The notes below the pieces were generated by a model. It searched no databases, was not told the origin of the DNA, and saw only the letters and a list, made by a program, of their open reading frames with translations. A DNA stretch of 64,000 nucleotides from Pontibacter rufus. GTDB taxonomy: Bacteria > Bacteroidota > Bacteroidia > Cytophagales > Hymenobacteraceae. The position numbers and the translations under genes are program-made. The stretch is taken from positions 1-64,000 of the forward strand of contig NZ_JADQDR010000006.1 in the NCBI RefSeq assembly GCF_015694705.1, in the 5' to 3' direction. Of this stretch, positions 1-8,462 are shown in pieces (the first letter of the stretch is position 1; each line of letters begins with the position of its first letter).

Positions 1-25
1 CTGCCCTTCTTTCGGAAAGCGGATG

Positions 26-55
26 CAAAGGTACAACTTCCTCTTTATCCCGCAA
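26..55 (-). promoter_or_regulatory. Leftward promoter P1 of a four-promoter array
   Basis: On the minus strand this reads TTG (53-55), 19 bases, then TACCTTTG (26-33), matching the Bacteroidota housekeeping promoter TTG-N19-TAnnTTTG. It is the promoter closest to the left edge and fires out of the window, so its gene is not visible. Its sequence downstream of the -7 box (GCATCC...) resembles that of the other promoters in the array. Confidence 0.7.
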
Positions 56-106
56 CACAAATTAAGAAAAATATTTTTCAGCTGCCCTGCCGGCCCAAGC
101 GGGCTG

Positions 107-136
107 CAAAACTACAAACTCCTGCGCCAAACACAA
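107..136 (-). promoter_or_regulatory. Leftward promoter P2 of a four-promoter array
   Basis: The minus strand carries TTG (134-136), exactly 19 bases, then TAGTTTTG (107-114). This fits the Bacteroidota consensus and lies 81 bp upstream of P1 in the same direction. Confidence 0.68.
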
Positions 137-210
137 GCACAAGCCTTCAATTTATTTTTTCCCTCTCTGCCCGCTATCCCGCTAAACCCCGCCCCTGCTG
201 AACCGGAATG

Positions 211-240
211 CAAAAGTAACACTTATATGTCCGAGTGCAA
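211..240 (-). promoter_or_regulatory. Leftward promoter P3 of a four-promoter array
   Basis: The minus strand carries TTG (238-240), exactly 19 bases, then TACTTTTG (211-218). It lies 104 bp upstream of P2. The start region GCATTCC resembles GCATCC after P1 and P4. Confidence 0.7.
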
Positions 241-401
241 GCAAGTATAAAAGAAATATTTTTTCAGCCTTTCAGTTGAATTTTATTTCCGAATACATGA
301 TAATACCCCCTTTCTATTAAGGCAGGCTACATTGTATTCCTTATACTCTATTCTCCTTATAATCTCGGTTTTTCAGACTCCCCTTCCTGCTAAAGGGGAT
401 G

Positions 402-430
402 CAAAAGTAGCATCTGTTTCCGACTTTCAA
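402..430 (-). promoter_or_regulatory. Leftward promoter P4 of a four-promoter array
   Basis: The minus strand carries TTG (428-430, within TTTTG), 18 bases, then TACTTTTG (402-409). It is the most upstream member of the array and lies just beyond the purA terminator, so the array is insulated from purA. Confidence 0.65.
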
Positions 431-472
431 AACAATTCCGGAAATTTTATTCCAATAATTTTCTCTTTAAAA

Positions 473-508
473 AGAACAGGCTACCGCTTGCAAGCGGTAG
501 CCTGTTCT
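473..508 (-). terminator. purA terminator
   Basis: A perfect 36-bp palindrome centred on TTGCAA. On the minus strand it is followed by TTTTT, so it is a good intrinsic terminator 20 bp past the purA stop codon. It also separates purA from the promoter array to its left. Confidence 0.85.
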
Positions 509-527
509 ACTGCTGCGTTTTATACTT

Positions 528-1811
528 CTATACTTCCATCTTTTCTCTGATGAGCGTGCTCTTCCTGTCAGGGCCAACAGATACGATGGTTACCGGCACC
601 TGCAGGTGCTGCTCTAAAAAGCGAAGGTAATTCACAAAAGCCTCCGGTAAATCTTCTACTGTCTCTATCTGGTTGAGGTCAATTTTCCAGCCCGGCAGTT
701 CCTCATAAACAGGCTCAATGATCTCGGTTTCCATGGCATGCGGCACCCTGTCTGTTATTTCGCCGGAAGCCAGTTTATACTTGGTGCATACTTTGATGGT
801 GTCGAAGTCTGTCAGCACATCCGCTTTCATCATGTTAAGCTGGGTTACACTGTTCAGCATGATGCTATACTTCAGCGTTGGCAGGTCTATCCAGCCGCAA
901 CGACGCGGACGCCCGGTAGTAGAGCCGAATTCATTTCCAGCCTTTCTTATCTTCTCTCCTTCTTCATCCAGCAGTTCTGTCGGGAAAGGCCCGCTGCCTA
1001 CACGGGTACAGTAGGCTTTAAAGATACCGTATACTTCACCAATATGATGCGGCGCTATTCCCAGTCCGGTACAAGCTCCTGCTACCAATGTAGTAGAAGA
1101 TGTTACAAACGGATAGGTACCAAAATCAACATCCAGCAACGAACCCTGTGCACCCTCTGCCAGTATGCGCTTGCCGGCGGCAAGGGCATCGTTAATCATG
1201 TACTCACTATCCACCAATTTCAGGGTACGCAGGTATGCCACGGCATCAAAGAACACCTGCTCCTGATCGCCAAGCTCCAGGGTCTGCCCATAATATTCCA
1301 CGGTTTTGCGGTGGCGGTCCAATAATTTATGGTAGCGGTCTTCAAAATCTTCGGCCAGTATATCTCCTACCCGCAGGCCGACGCGGCCAATTTTATCCTG
1401 GTAAGTTGGCCCGATGCCTTTTAGTGTAGAGCCTATTTTACCGCTTCCGAGCGCCTCCTCCGACACGCGATCCAGCACTTTGTGCGACGGAAGTATAAGC
1501 GATGCTTTTTTAGAGATAAACAGGTTTCTGGCAGCATCTACGCCTCTTGCCTGCAGTTTCTCCATCTCGGCACGGAACACAATGGGGTCCAGCACAACGC
1601 CGTTGCCAATGATGTTCTGAATATGCGGATGGAAAATACCGGATGGGATTTGGTGGAGGACGTGCTTGGTGCCTTCAAACTCCAAAGTATGCCCGGCGTT
1701 GGGGCCGCCCTGAAAACGTGCTACAATGTCATAGGTTGGCGCGAGCACGTCTACGATTTTACCTTTGCCTTCGTCGCCCCACTGCAGGCCTATTAATATA
1801 TCAACTGCCAT
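528..1811 (-). CDS. purA: Adenylosuccinate synthase
   Basis: Joins IMP and aspartate using GTP to form adenylosuccinate, the first committed step from IMP to AMP, in the cytosol. At 427 residues it is the normal length. The glycine-rich WGDEGKGK loop lies at residues 11-18, with Asp13 and His41 (in GGPNAGHT) at the same numbers as the catalytic pair of the E. coli enzyme. The open frame extends 20 codons further upstream, but MAVDILIGLQWGDEGKG is the usual family N-terminus, so the start at 1811 is preferred. It is the last gene of a minus-strand block that includes spoT and fur, but a separate promoter candidate near 1946 suggests independent expression. It ends in a strong terminator. Confidence 0.97.
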   Translation of the reverse strand: MAVDILIGLQWGDEGKGKIVDVLAPTYDIVARFQGGPNAGHTLEFEGTKHVLHQIPSGIFHPHIQNIIGNGVVLDPIVFRAEMEKLQARGVDAARNLFISKKASLILPSHKVLDRVSEEALGSGKIGSTLKGIGPTYQDKIGRVGLRVGDILAEDFEDRYHKLLDRHRKTVEYYGQTLELGDQEQVFFDAVAYLRTLKLVDSEYMINDALAAGKRILAEGAQGSLLDVDFGTYPFVTSSTTLVAGACTGLGIAPHHIGEVYGIFKAYCTRVGSGPFPTELLDEEGEKIRKAGNEFGSTTGRPRRCGWIDLPTLKYSIMLNSVTQLNMMKADVLTDFDTIKVCTKYKLASGEITDRVPHAMETEIIEPVYEELPGWKIDLNQIETVEDLPEAFVNYLRFLEQHLQVPVTIVSVGPDRKSTLIREKMEV

Positions 1812-1945
1812 GTATGTTTTAATAAATTGATTTCTTTGAGAATTGCGCTGCTTAATACCCTGATTATGCACAAAGCATAAAATCCTGAACTATCAAGCCA
1901 CTATTCTTAAAGTCTGATTCCGAAATAAGTAATCGCTTTTACGCC

Positions 1946-1953
1946 CAAATGTA
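1946..1953 (-). promoter_or_regulatory. Candidate purA -7 element
   Basis: TACATTTG on the minus strand fits TAnnTTTG and would start a transcript about 130 nt upstream of purA. No TTG is found at the expected -33 distance, so this is weaker than the other promoters listed. Confidence 0.35.
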
Positions 1954-2016
1954 GCAATATTATTAATCAGGATTAAAAATCTGAGGAGAAACTTGAATTC
2001 GGATTGATTAGGTAAG

Positions 2017-2388
2017 TTATCGAAGCAGACGTGTAATCGAAAATACTACGTGTTCAATAGCTCCCTGGTGGCTGGCTGTCACTTTCCTTTCTATCAGAGA
2101 TCTGTTCAGAATAAATATTTTATGCAAGCGCAGGTAGCTCTTGTAAGGCAAAGGTGGTCCATCAAAATCTCCTTCATTGAGCTCAAGCGACAGCGAATCA
2201 CCTTTATTTACGTGCGTGATCATCATCAGCAAATAATCACCTGTTTTATTGACCATGTGATTGGAGATGATTAAAGCCGGCCGTACTTTCGTCCTGGATA
2301 AGTCGGTGAAGGGAAAAGGCACCCAAACAATATCGCCCTGCTGATAATTAAGAGAGACATTAATATCAGCATCTTCTATCTCAGCCAT
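2017..2388 (-). CDS. MazF/PemK-family toxin endoribonuclease
   Basis: The 123-residue protein has the MazF/PemK fold signature: GDIVWVPFPFTD at residues 18-29, followed by KVRPALIISN around 34-43. Family members cleave mRNA (sometimes rRNA or tRNA) at short sequences and are held inactive by a cognate antitoxin. The acidic gene starting 6 bp after the preceding stop fits the usual antitoxin-toxin order. The family call is firm. The cleavage sequence and whether the toxin is active cannot be told from sequence. The pair is more AT-rich than its neighbours and sits between housekeeping genes, which suggests acquisition. Confidence 0.85.
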   Translation of the reverse strand: MAEIEDADINVSLNYQQGDIVWVPFPFTDLSRTKVRPALIISNHMVNKTGDYLLMMITHVNKGDSLSLELNEGDFDGPPLPYKSYLRLHKIFILNRSLIERKVTASHQGAIEHVVFSITRLLR

Positions 2389-2393
2389 AGCAG

Positions 2394-2708
2394 CTATGAT
2401 TGAGAGGTAGAATCTTCAGCCGATTTGGTTTCCTTGTAGTATTGGTCCCAAACTGAATCTTCCTCGCTATCCCATTCTTCAGCCAGTGACGGTTGAGACA
2501 TGAGTGTTACTTCATCAACAGTATAAGGAATTTGGGTTTCAACATTAGGTTTATGTACCTGATTATACTTATTGCCTGTTACGTCGATACGCTCCCTCTT
2601 CTCCTCAACATCCTTCTCAACAATTGACTTTACAATATCTATATGCTGAAGAATGTGTTTCAATGTATGGTAATCCTGATCCTCAACTATGATTTCTAAC
2701 TTTCTCAT
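2394..2708 (-). CDS. Probable antitoxin of the MazF-type pair
   Basis: This 104-residue acidic protein is encoded directly upstream of the MazF-like toxin with a 5-bp gap. I do not recognise a classical AbrB, MetJ/Arc or PHD DNA-binding signature. The N-terminal half (residues 1-45) looks helical and could form a coiled coil. The C-terminal third is rich in Glu, Asp, Ser and Trp, as expected of a flexible tail that wraps a toxin. The antitoxin role is inferred from position, size and charge alone. Confidence 0.6.
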   Translation of the reverse strand: MRKLEIIVEDQDYHTLKHILQHIDIVKSIVEKDVEEKRERIDVTGNKYNQVHKPNVETQIPYTVDEVTLMSQPSLAEEWDSEEDSVWDQYYKETKSAEDSTSQS

Positions 2709-2819
2709 AATTTGAATGTATGTTTTAGCCGAAGCGGTGTTAGAATTTATCCGATGACCAGAAAGAGGTTGTTTATAATTACCGCCGCTTAGACAGATGA
2801 TAGCATGATCTCCGGAACG

Positions 2820-3170
2820 CTAATAAATTGACTCTTTCAAAAACTGCGCGGCAAATTCATCGTTTTCTGCAACAGTGAAAATAGCGTTCAGCTTGGTAAC
2901 AATCAGAAGTTTGCGGATGTGGTCGGATGGTTTGATGAGTACCAGTTCGCCACCCTTGTTGCGGAACTTGGTGAGCACCGACACCAGCACACCCATACCA
3001 CCGCTGTCGATGAAGCGCGCATCCGAAAGATCAATGGCACACAGCTGCACGTTGGTACGTTGTGCGTTGTCCACCTCCTCCATCATTGCCTGCGTATCGG
3101 CGCCTGCTATCAGGTCGCCTTGCAGCCGGATAAACAGGATATCATCCTTCAGTTCTGCCTGATATTTCAT
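2820..3170 (-). CDS. STAS-domain anti-sigma factor antagonist-like protein
   Basis: The 116-residue protein is a single STAS domain like SpoIIAA/RsbV. The conserved segment [11 protein letters not shown] carries Ser56, at the position that partner kinases phosphorylate in this family. No anti-sigma kinase or PP2C phosphatase is encoded in the window, so partners must lie elsewhere. The start codon lies 29 bp inside the 3' end of fur, so translation of the two is probably coupled. The domain assignment is firm; the signalling role is inference. Confidence 0.88.
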   Translation of the reverse strand: MKYQAELKDDILFIRLQGDLIAGADTQAMMEEVDNAQRTNVQLCAIDLSDARFIDSGGMGVLVSVLTKFRNKGGELVLIKPSDHIRKLLIVTKLNAIFTVAENDEFAAQFLKESIY

Positions 3171-3642
3171 GTTGCTGTTCTAGTGTGGCCTTTTTAGCGC
3201 GGCAGTCGCCGCAGATACCGTACAGGTTAAGCGAATGATGCAAGATATGAAAATTCAGCAAGTCGCCTACCATAGTTTGGATGGTATGAATGCGCGGATC
3301 GCAGAACTCCACCACCTTGTGGCACTCGGTACAGATTACATGGTCGTGCTGGCGGTAGCCGTATGATTTTTCGTACTGTGCCAGGTTGCGGCCAAACTGG
3401 TGCTTGCTCACCAAATCGTTTTCTACCAGCAAATCCAGGGTGTTGTACACCGTGGCGCGGCTCACCTGGTAGTTCTTGTTTTTCATGCTGATGTAAAGCG
3501 ATTCCACATCAAAGTGGCCGTCGCGGGAGTAGATCTCCTCCAGAATAGCATAGCGCTCCGGCGTTTTACGCAGGCCCTTGCTCTCTAAGTAAGCCGTAAA
3601 GATCTTCTTTACTTCCCCAAACTTAACTTCATTTAATGCCAT
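3142..3642 (-). CDS. Fur-family transcriptional regulator
   Basis: A 166-residue metal-sensing repressor. The N-terminal winged helix (about residues 15-95) contains the recognition-helix segment [12 protein letters not shown]. The C-terminal part has the HDH motif near residues 99-101, CxxC at 104/107 (CTEC) and a second CxxC at 144/147 (CGDC), which form a structural zinc site in Fur and PerR proteins. Sequence alone does not separate Fur, Zur and PerR. It follows spoT after a 32-bp gap and overlaps the STAS gene by 29 bp. Confidence 0.92.
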   Translation of the reverse strand: MALNEVKFGEVKKIFTAYLESKGLRKTPERYAILEEIYSRDGHFDVESLYISMKNKNYQVSRATVYNTLDLLVENDLVSKHQFGRNLAQYEKSYGYRQHDHVICTECHKVVEFCDPRIHTIQTMVGDLLNFHILHHSLNLYGICGDCRAKKATLEQQHEISGRTEG

Positions 3643-3674
3643 AGTTACTATCTTAGTATAAGATGAGCGCGCTC

Positions 3675-5885
3675 TTACTCAAAGCGCTCCACGGTAAGTA
3701 TACCGGGTACTTTGCCCATCCGCTGAATCAGCTTGTCCAAATGATTGGTGTCGTTGACGAACACCATGATGTTGCCCTCAAAAATTCCGTCGTTCGAGTC
3801 GATGGTAATAGAGCGCATATTTACCTTCAAACTCGTAGAGATGGCTTTTGTTAAATCATTTACCAATCCCATCCGGTCGGTGCCTTTTATGTGGATACCT
3901 GCCAGAAAAGCCAGCTCCTTCTGATCTGTCCACTTGGCGCGCACAATGCGGTTGCCATAGTTGGACATAAGCTCGATGCCACGCTTGCAGTTGGTGCGGT
4001 GGATTTCGATATCCTCATCGCCTGTCTCAAAACCAAACACATCATCGCCAGGTATAGGATTGCAGCATTCCGCCACTTTATAGTTCATGTTAGAGGACTT
4101 CTCACCTATCACCAGCATATCCGGGTTCACGCCACGTATCTTCTGCACCTCTTTGTCAAAGAGCTTGGGCTCCAGCATTGAGTTGGTTTTATCAGAAGCT
4201 GCAGTAAAAATCACTTCTTTGATGTGTTTGCTATCGATGTAGCCGGTAGCTATCCTGAAGTATAAATCCTGCAGCGCCGGCACATTAAAGAAAGCCATCA
4301 GTTTGTTCAGGTTCGCCTGGGTGCACGGAATATTCAGCTGTGCCAGGCGGCGGTCAAGTATAGCTTTGCCCTGTTCTGCCTTTGTCTTGCGTTCCTCGCG
4401 CAGGGCATCTTTTATACCTGTACGTGCTTTGGATGTAACGACATACTGCAGCCACTCCTCGTTCGGCTTCTGCTTCTGCGAAGTCAGGATTTCTACCTGA
4501 TCCCCGTTTTTGAGGCGATAGCTGAGCGGCACCAGCTTCTGGTTTACCTTGGCCCCGAGGCACTGCAACCCAATATGGGTATGAATCTCAAAGGCAAAAT
4601 CCAGGGCGGTGGCTTTATCGGGAAGTATAATCAGCTCGCCTTTGGGAGTAAAAACGAACACCTCCTCCACAAACAGGTTCTTGCGGAATTCGTCCATAAA
4701 CTCCAGGGCGTTGCCGGTGTTGTTTTCCAGCATGTCGCGCACCTTGTTTATCCACTGCTCCAGCCCTGATTCGCTGCCCGCCACACCACCGGCTTTATAC
4801 TTCCAGTGGGCGGCATAGCCCCGCTCGGCAATTTCATCCATGCGCTTGGTGCGTATCTGCACCTCTACCCACTGGCCCGATTTACTCATCACAGTGGTAT
4901 GCAGCGATTCGTAACCATTGGCTTTGGGTGTGTTTACCCAATCGCGCAGGCGGTCGGGGTTGGGCTGATAGAAGTCTGTTATAATAGAGTATACCTGCCA
5001 GCAGGCGGCTTTCTCGTTTTCCAGGGGCACATCCAGTATAATCCGGATCGCGAACAGGTCGTATACTTCATCAAACGTAATGTTCTGTTTCCTGATTTTT
5101 TTCAGGATAGAGTAAATGGATTTCGGCCTGCCTTTAATCGCAAATTTAAATCCGTGCCTGCGTAGTTCCTCTTCTATCGGCGCCGTAAAATCTTTGATAA
5201 ACTTGCTGCGGGCGGCGCGTGTCTGCCGGATTTTGTTTGAGATATCTTTGTACGTGTCGGTATCGGTATACTTCAGGTATAGATCTTCCAGCTCCGATTT
5301 AATGGCGTACAAACCCAGGCGGTGAGCCAGTGGGGCATACAGGTACATGGTTTCGGAAGCAATTTTGAGCTGCTTGTGGCGCGGCATGCTATCCAGTGTA
5401 CGCATGTTGTGCAGGCGGTCGGCCAGTTTGATAAGTATAACGCGCACATCGTCTGAGAGCGTGAGCAGCATTTTGCGGAAGTTCTCGGCCTGCTGCGACG
5501 AACCGTAGTCGAACACGCCCGATATTTTGGTGAGTCCTTCGATGATGAGCGCCACGCTCGGCCCGAACTCACGCTCGATATCGGTTATCTCCATTTCCGT
5601 ATCCTCCACCACGTCGTGCAGCAGCGCCGCTACAATAGAGGTGGTGCCGAGGCCAATCTCTTCCACGGCAATCTGCGCCACGGCCAGCGGGTGCAGAATG
5701 TAAGGTTCCCCGGATTTGCGGCGCATGTCTTTGTGCGCTTCCAGCGAAGTATTAAAGGCTTTTTTGATGATCTTAGGATCGTTGTCCTGCAAAAAAGGCT
5801 TGGCGTACCTGAGTAATCTGCGGTAATGTCTTAAGATTTCTTTGCGTTCTGCTTCCGGATCAATCATAACTCTCATGCTATGCAT
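3675..5885 (-). CDS. spoT: Bifunctional (p)ppGpp synthetase/hydrolase, RelA/SpoT family
   Basis: A long Rel protein (736 residues) that makes and degrades the alarmone (p)ppGpp. The HD hydrolase domain is intact: His65 in YILHPLAVA and His90-Asp91 in LLHDVVEDT. The synthetase domain follows at about 240-360 with [11 protein letters not shown] and [15 protein letters not shown] domain lies near 410-470, and an ACT domain occupies the last 75 residues. Because both catalytic centres look complete, it is probably bifunctional. The N-terminus could also be Met7 (5867; [11 protein letters not shown]). A promoter at 5952-5982 precedes it. It is the first gene of the block with fur, STAS and purA. 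Confidence 0.96.
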   Translation of the reverse strand: MHSMRVMIDPEAERKEILRHYRRLLRYAKPFLQDNDPKIIKKAFNTSLEAHKDMRRKSGEPYILHPLAVAQIAVEEIGLGTTSIVAALLHDVVEDTEMEITDIEREFGPSVALIIEGLTKISGVFDYGSSQQAENFRKMLLTLSDDVRVILIKLADRLHNMRTLDSMPRHKQLKIASETMYLYAPLAHRLGLYAIKSELEDLYLKYTDTDTYKDISNKIRQTRAARSKFIKDFTAPIEEELRRHGFKFAIKGRPKSIYSILKKIRKQNITFDEVYDLFAIRIILDVPLENEKAACWQVYSIITDFYQPNPDRLRDWVNTPKANGYESLHTTVMSKSGQWVEVQIRTKRMDEIAERGYAAHWKYKAGGVAGSESGLEQWINKVRDMLENNTGNALEFMDEFRKNLFVEEVFVFTPKGELIILPDKATALDFAFEIHTHIGLQCLGAKVNQKLVPLSYRLKNGDQVEILTSQKQKPNEEWLQYVVTSKARTGIKDALREERKTKAEQGKAILDRRLAQLNIPCTQANLNKLMAFFNVPALQDLYFRIATGYIDSKHIKEVIFTAASDKTNSMLEPKLFDKEVQKIRGVNPDMLVIGEKSSNMNYKVAECCNPIPGDDVFGFETGDEDIEIHRTNCKRGIELMSNYGNRIVRAKWTDQKELAFLAGIHIKGTDRMGLVNDLTKAISTSLKVNMRSITIDSNDGIFEGNIMVFVNDTNHLDKLIQRMGKVPGILTVERFE

Positions 5886-5951
5886 TTGCCTGTACCAGAT
5901 TGCCGCTTACGGGCATCTATAAGTATAATAAGGCTGTGGCGTTATAAGTTT

Positions 5952-5982
5952 CAAATATAACGGAATATTAGGCTGCAACCAA
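5952..5982 (-). promoter_or_regulatory. spoT promoter
   Basis: On the minus strand TTG (5980-5982), 20 bases, then TATATTTG (5952-5959), a close match to the Bacteroidota consensus. Expected transcription start is near 5946, giving a leader of about 60-80 nt before spoT. Confidence 0.6.
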
Positions 5983-6090
5983 CGCGCCGCCACAAGCCCA
6001 CATCAGCGATTATATATAATTAAAGCTATAGGCATGTTTGGGCCGCTATTGCCTTAAGGTATAAATTTTTGTCTTTTTTTGGCTTGGGTC

Positions 6091-6120
6091 TTGTATTTAA
6101 AGATATGCTGCGTAAATTTG
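6091..6120 (+). promoter_or_regulatory. tRNA-Leu promoter
   Basis: TTG (6091-6093), exactly 19 bases, then TAAATTTG (6113-6120). This consensus Bacteroidota promoter places the start near 6126, about 18 nt before the mature tRNA. Confidence 0.8.
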
Positions 6121-6143
6121 CACCGTCGTTTAAAAGCGCGCAT

Positions 6144-6225
6144 GCGGATGTGGCGAAATTGGTAGACGCACTAGACTTAGGATCTAGCGCTGCAAGGCAT
6201 GGGGGTTCGAGTCCCTCCATCCGCA
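6144..6225 (+). tRNA. tRNA-Leu (anticodon UAG)
   Basis: The acceptor stem pairs GCGGATG with CATCCGC, followed by discriminator A. The D-arm contains GGTAGACGC. The anticodon stem CTAGA/TCTAG holds loop CTTAGGA, giving anticodon UAG, which reads CUN leucine codons. A long variable arm typical of class II tRNAs follows, then a T-arm with TTCGAGT. CCA is not encoded (CCC follows). Confidence 0.97.
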
Positions 6226-6229
6226 CCCG

Positions 6230-6266
6230 AACAAACCCTCAACAACTTTGTTGGGGGTTTGTTTTT
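6230..6266 (+). terminator. Terminator after tRNA-Leu
   Basis: A 16-bp stem with one G-T pair (6230-6245 with 6248-6263) is followed by a T-run. It lies 5 nt past the tRNA and 32 nt before the trigger factor start. Confidence 0.8.
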
Positions 6267-6297
6267 ACCAGATGTTCCAACTAAAAATTTTTAAGCC

Positions 6298-7620
6298 TTG
6301 AATATTACATTAAACCAAACCGACAGCACCAACGCACAACTGAAAGTGGTGCTGGAAGAGGCAGATTACGCTCCGAAAGTAGATCAGCAGGTAAAAGAAT
6401 ATAGCAAAAAAGCCCAGATCAAAGGCTTCAGACCTGGCAAAGTACCGGCTGGCCTGGTAAAGAAAATGTATGGGAAGAGCATCCTGGTAGAGCAAATCAA
6501 CAAAACACTGCAGGAGGAAATCACCAAGTATATCCGCGAAAACGATGTAAAACTGCTGGGTGAACCACTTCCGGAGCCTAACCAGAACAACATTGACTGG
6601 GATAACCAGAAAGAATTTGAATTTACCTACCAGGTAGGCCTGCTGCCGGATTTCAACCTTCCGCTGGATAAAAGCGTAGAGGGATACACCGTAGAGCTGG
6701 ACCAGAATACGATTGACGAGGCTTACGAAAACCTGAAACGCCAGTTCGGCAAAACCACGAACCCGGAAACATCTGAAGCCGGCGACTTTATTTATGGCGA
6801 CCTGAAGCAGGTGGAGGGCGATGTGGAAGTGAAGACGCTTATCCCGACGACGCGCGTGGTAGAAGGCCAGGACAAATTTGTTGGCGTGAAAGCCGGTGAT
6901 ACCATCCGCTTCGACATACGTAAAACCTTTGGCGACGACAATGCTGCCCTGGCCCATGTAACCGGCCTGAGCAAAGACGACGCCGCCAACCTGAACGGGG
7001 AATTTGACTTTGCAGTAGAAAAGATAAACCGCACAGAGCCGGCTGAGCTGGACCAGGAGCTTTTTGATAAGCTTTTCGGCAAAGATGAGGTGCATTCGGC
7101 AGAAGAGTTTGACGCCAAAGTGCGCGAGACCATTGAAGAGAACTACAAGACTGAGGCCGAGAACCTGCTGAACCGTAACATTATCGACTCGCTGGTGGAC
7201 AACCTGGATGCGGAATTGCCAACCGAGTTCTTTAAGCGCTGGCTGCTGGTAACCAACGAAGGCCGTTTAACTGCCGAGCAAATCGACGAAAACTTTGACA
7301 AGTATGTGCGCGAGCTGAAGTGGTCGATGATCAAGAACAAGCTGGTGGCTGACAACGAGCTGAAAGTAAGCAACGAGGAAGTAGTAGAAGCTACCAAGCA
7401 GAAGATGCTGGCCCAGTTTAACATGCCGGAGATTCCGGAAGAGCTGGCAGAAAGTATGAACAGCTACGCCCAGCAGCACCTGAACCAGGACAATGGCCGT
7501 AACTACATACAGGAATATGAGCAATTGCTCGCTGAGAAAGTGCTTGCAAAACTTAAAGAGCAGATAACTGTTGTAGATAAGAAAATAACAGCTGAGGACT
7601 TCAGAAATATGTCGTTTTAG
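6298..7620 (+). CDS. tig: Trigger factor, ribosome-associated chaperone
   Basis: A 440-residue chaperone that docks at the ribosomal exit tunnel and shields nascent chains. The ribosome-binding signature GFRPGKVP is at residues 43-50. The middle region (about 150-240) corresponds to the peptidyl-prolyl isomerase-like domain, and the C-terminal helical arms follow. The start codon is TTG: the frame begins MNITLNQTDSTNAQL, the usual family N-terminus, and no ATG lies nearby in frame. The gene heads the tig-clpP-clpX cluster common in bacteria. A tRNA terminator lies directly upstream, so a promoter of its own or readthrough must supply the transcript. Confidence 0.95.
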   Translation: MNITLNQTDSTNAQLKVVLEEADYAPKVDQQVKEYSKKAQIKGFRPGKVPAGLVKKMYGKSILVEQINKTLQEEITKYIRENDVKLLGEPLPEPNQNNIDWDNQKEFEFTYQVGLLPDFNLPLDKSVEGYTVELDQNTIDEAYENLKRQFGKTTNPETSEAGDFIYGDLKQVEGDVEVKTLIPTTRVVEGQDKFVGVKAGDTIRFDIRKTFGDDNAALAHVTGLSKDDAANLNGEFDFAVEKINRTEPAELDQELFDKLFGKDEVHSAEEFDAKVRETIEENYKTEAENLLNRNIIDSLVDNLDAELPTEFFKRWLLVTNEGRLTAEQIDENFDKYVRELKWSMIKNKLVADNELKVSNEEVVEATKQKMLAQFNMPEIPEELAESMNSYAQQHLNQDNGRNYIQEYEQLLAEKVLAKLKEQITVVDKKITAEDFRNMSF

Positions 7621-7648
7621 TATAAGCGCATATAAAATACAATCTTAC

Positions 7649-7677
7649 AAAAAGTCCTTTTTATAAAAGGACTTTTT
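7649..7677 (+). terminator. Terminator after trigger factor
   Basis: A 13-bp perfect stem (AAAAAGTCCTTTT with its complement) and a 3-nt loop, with T-runs on both strands, in the 90-bp tig-clpP spacer. Directly after it TATTTTTG (7678-7685) could act as a clpP -7 box, though no matching TTG is seen. Confidence 0.75.
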
Positions 7678-7710
7678 TATTTTTGAATAAACCGTAAACC
7701 TAAACAAGAT

Positions 7711-8406
7711 ATGTTTAACAAAGACGAGTTCCGGAAATTTGCCGTAAAAGGCCAGGGCATGAGCAGCCTGGGCGTAGATCAGTATCTCCATCATGTGGAA
7801 AGCAAGGCCATGCATACCATCGAAAGCATGACACGCTCTGTAATTGAGGAACGCCCCACCAACTTCCGTGAGATTGACGTGTTTTCGCGCCTGATCATGG
7901 ACCGCATCATTTTCCTGGGCACACAGGTAGATGACTTTATTGCTAATATTATTACTGCGCAGCTGCTCTTCCTGGAGTCGGCTGACGCCAAGAAGGACAT
8001 CCTGCTGTACATCAACAGCCCCGGCGGTTCGGTGTATGCCGGCCTGGGTATTTATGATACCATGCAGTACGTAAGCCCGGATGTGGCTACCATCTGTACC
8101 GGCCTGGCCGCCTCGATGGGTGCGGTGCTGCTGGCTGGTGGCGCTGCCAACAAGCGCTCGGCCCTGCCCCACGCCCGCGTTATGATTCACCAGCCGATGG
8201 GCGGTGCGCAAGGCCAGGCCTCTGATATCGAAATCACTGCACGCGAGATTCTCAAGCTGAAGAAAGAATTGTACGAGATTCTGGCGCAGCACTCCGGCAA
8301 AACCTACCAGGAAGTATACGATAACTCTGACCGCGACTATTGGATGAAAGCTGAGGAAGCGAAAGAGTATGGCCTGATAGACGAAGTGCTGGTTCGCAAA
8401 GCGTAG
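7711..8406 (+). CDS. clpP: ATP-dependent Clp protease proteolytic subunit
   Basis: The 231-residue serine protease assembles into a barrel of two heptameric rings and degrades proteins fed by ClpX or other Clp ATPases. The catalytic triad is visible: Ser135 in [11 protein letters not shown], His160 in VMIHQPMGG and Asp209 in SDRDYWM. The N-terminal extension of about 40 residues is longer than the E. coli propeptide and is probably removed on maturation. The gene lies between tig and clpX. A terminator follows, so clpX is expressed at least partly from its own promoter. Confidence 0.97.
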   Translation: MFNKDEFRKFAVKGQGMSSLGVDQYLHHVESKAMHTIESMTRSVIEERPTNFREIDVFSRLIMDRIIFLGTQVDDFIANIITAQLLFLESADAKKDILLYINSPGGSVYAGLGIYDTMQYVSPDVATICTGLAASMGAVLLAGGAANKRSALPHARVMIHQPMGGAQGQASDIEITAREILKLKKELYEILAQHSGKTYQEVYDNSDRDYWMKAEEAKEYGLIDEVLVRKA

Positions 8407-8426
8407 CCGTATAACGACTAAACAGC

Positions 8427-8462
8427 AAAGCCCGTATTGGTAATACCAGTACGGGCTTTTTT
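8427..8462 (+). terminator. Terminator after clpP
   Basis: A 16-bp stem (8427-8442 with 8444-8459, one G-T pair; the central pairs form the loop) ending in a T-run, 20 bp past the clpP stop. Confidence 0.85.

Larger units (their letters stand above)
1..472. other. Gene-free leader region with stacked leftward promoters
   Basis: No convincing gene is present. Two short open frames on the plus strand have no family resemblance and overlap the promoters. Four minus-strand promoters occupy 26-430. Such stacking is typical of rRNA operons or other very highly expressed genes, so one may lie left of the window; that is inference. Confidence 0.6.

Noticed and set aside
738..1325. Long open frame antisense to purA
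   Set aside because: It lies wholly within purA on the other strand and its product has no family resemblance.
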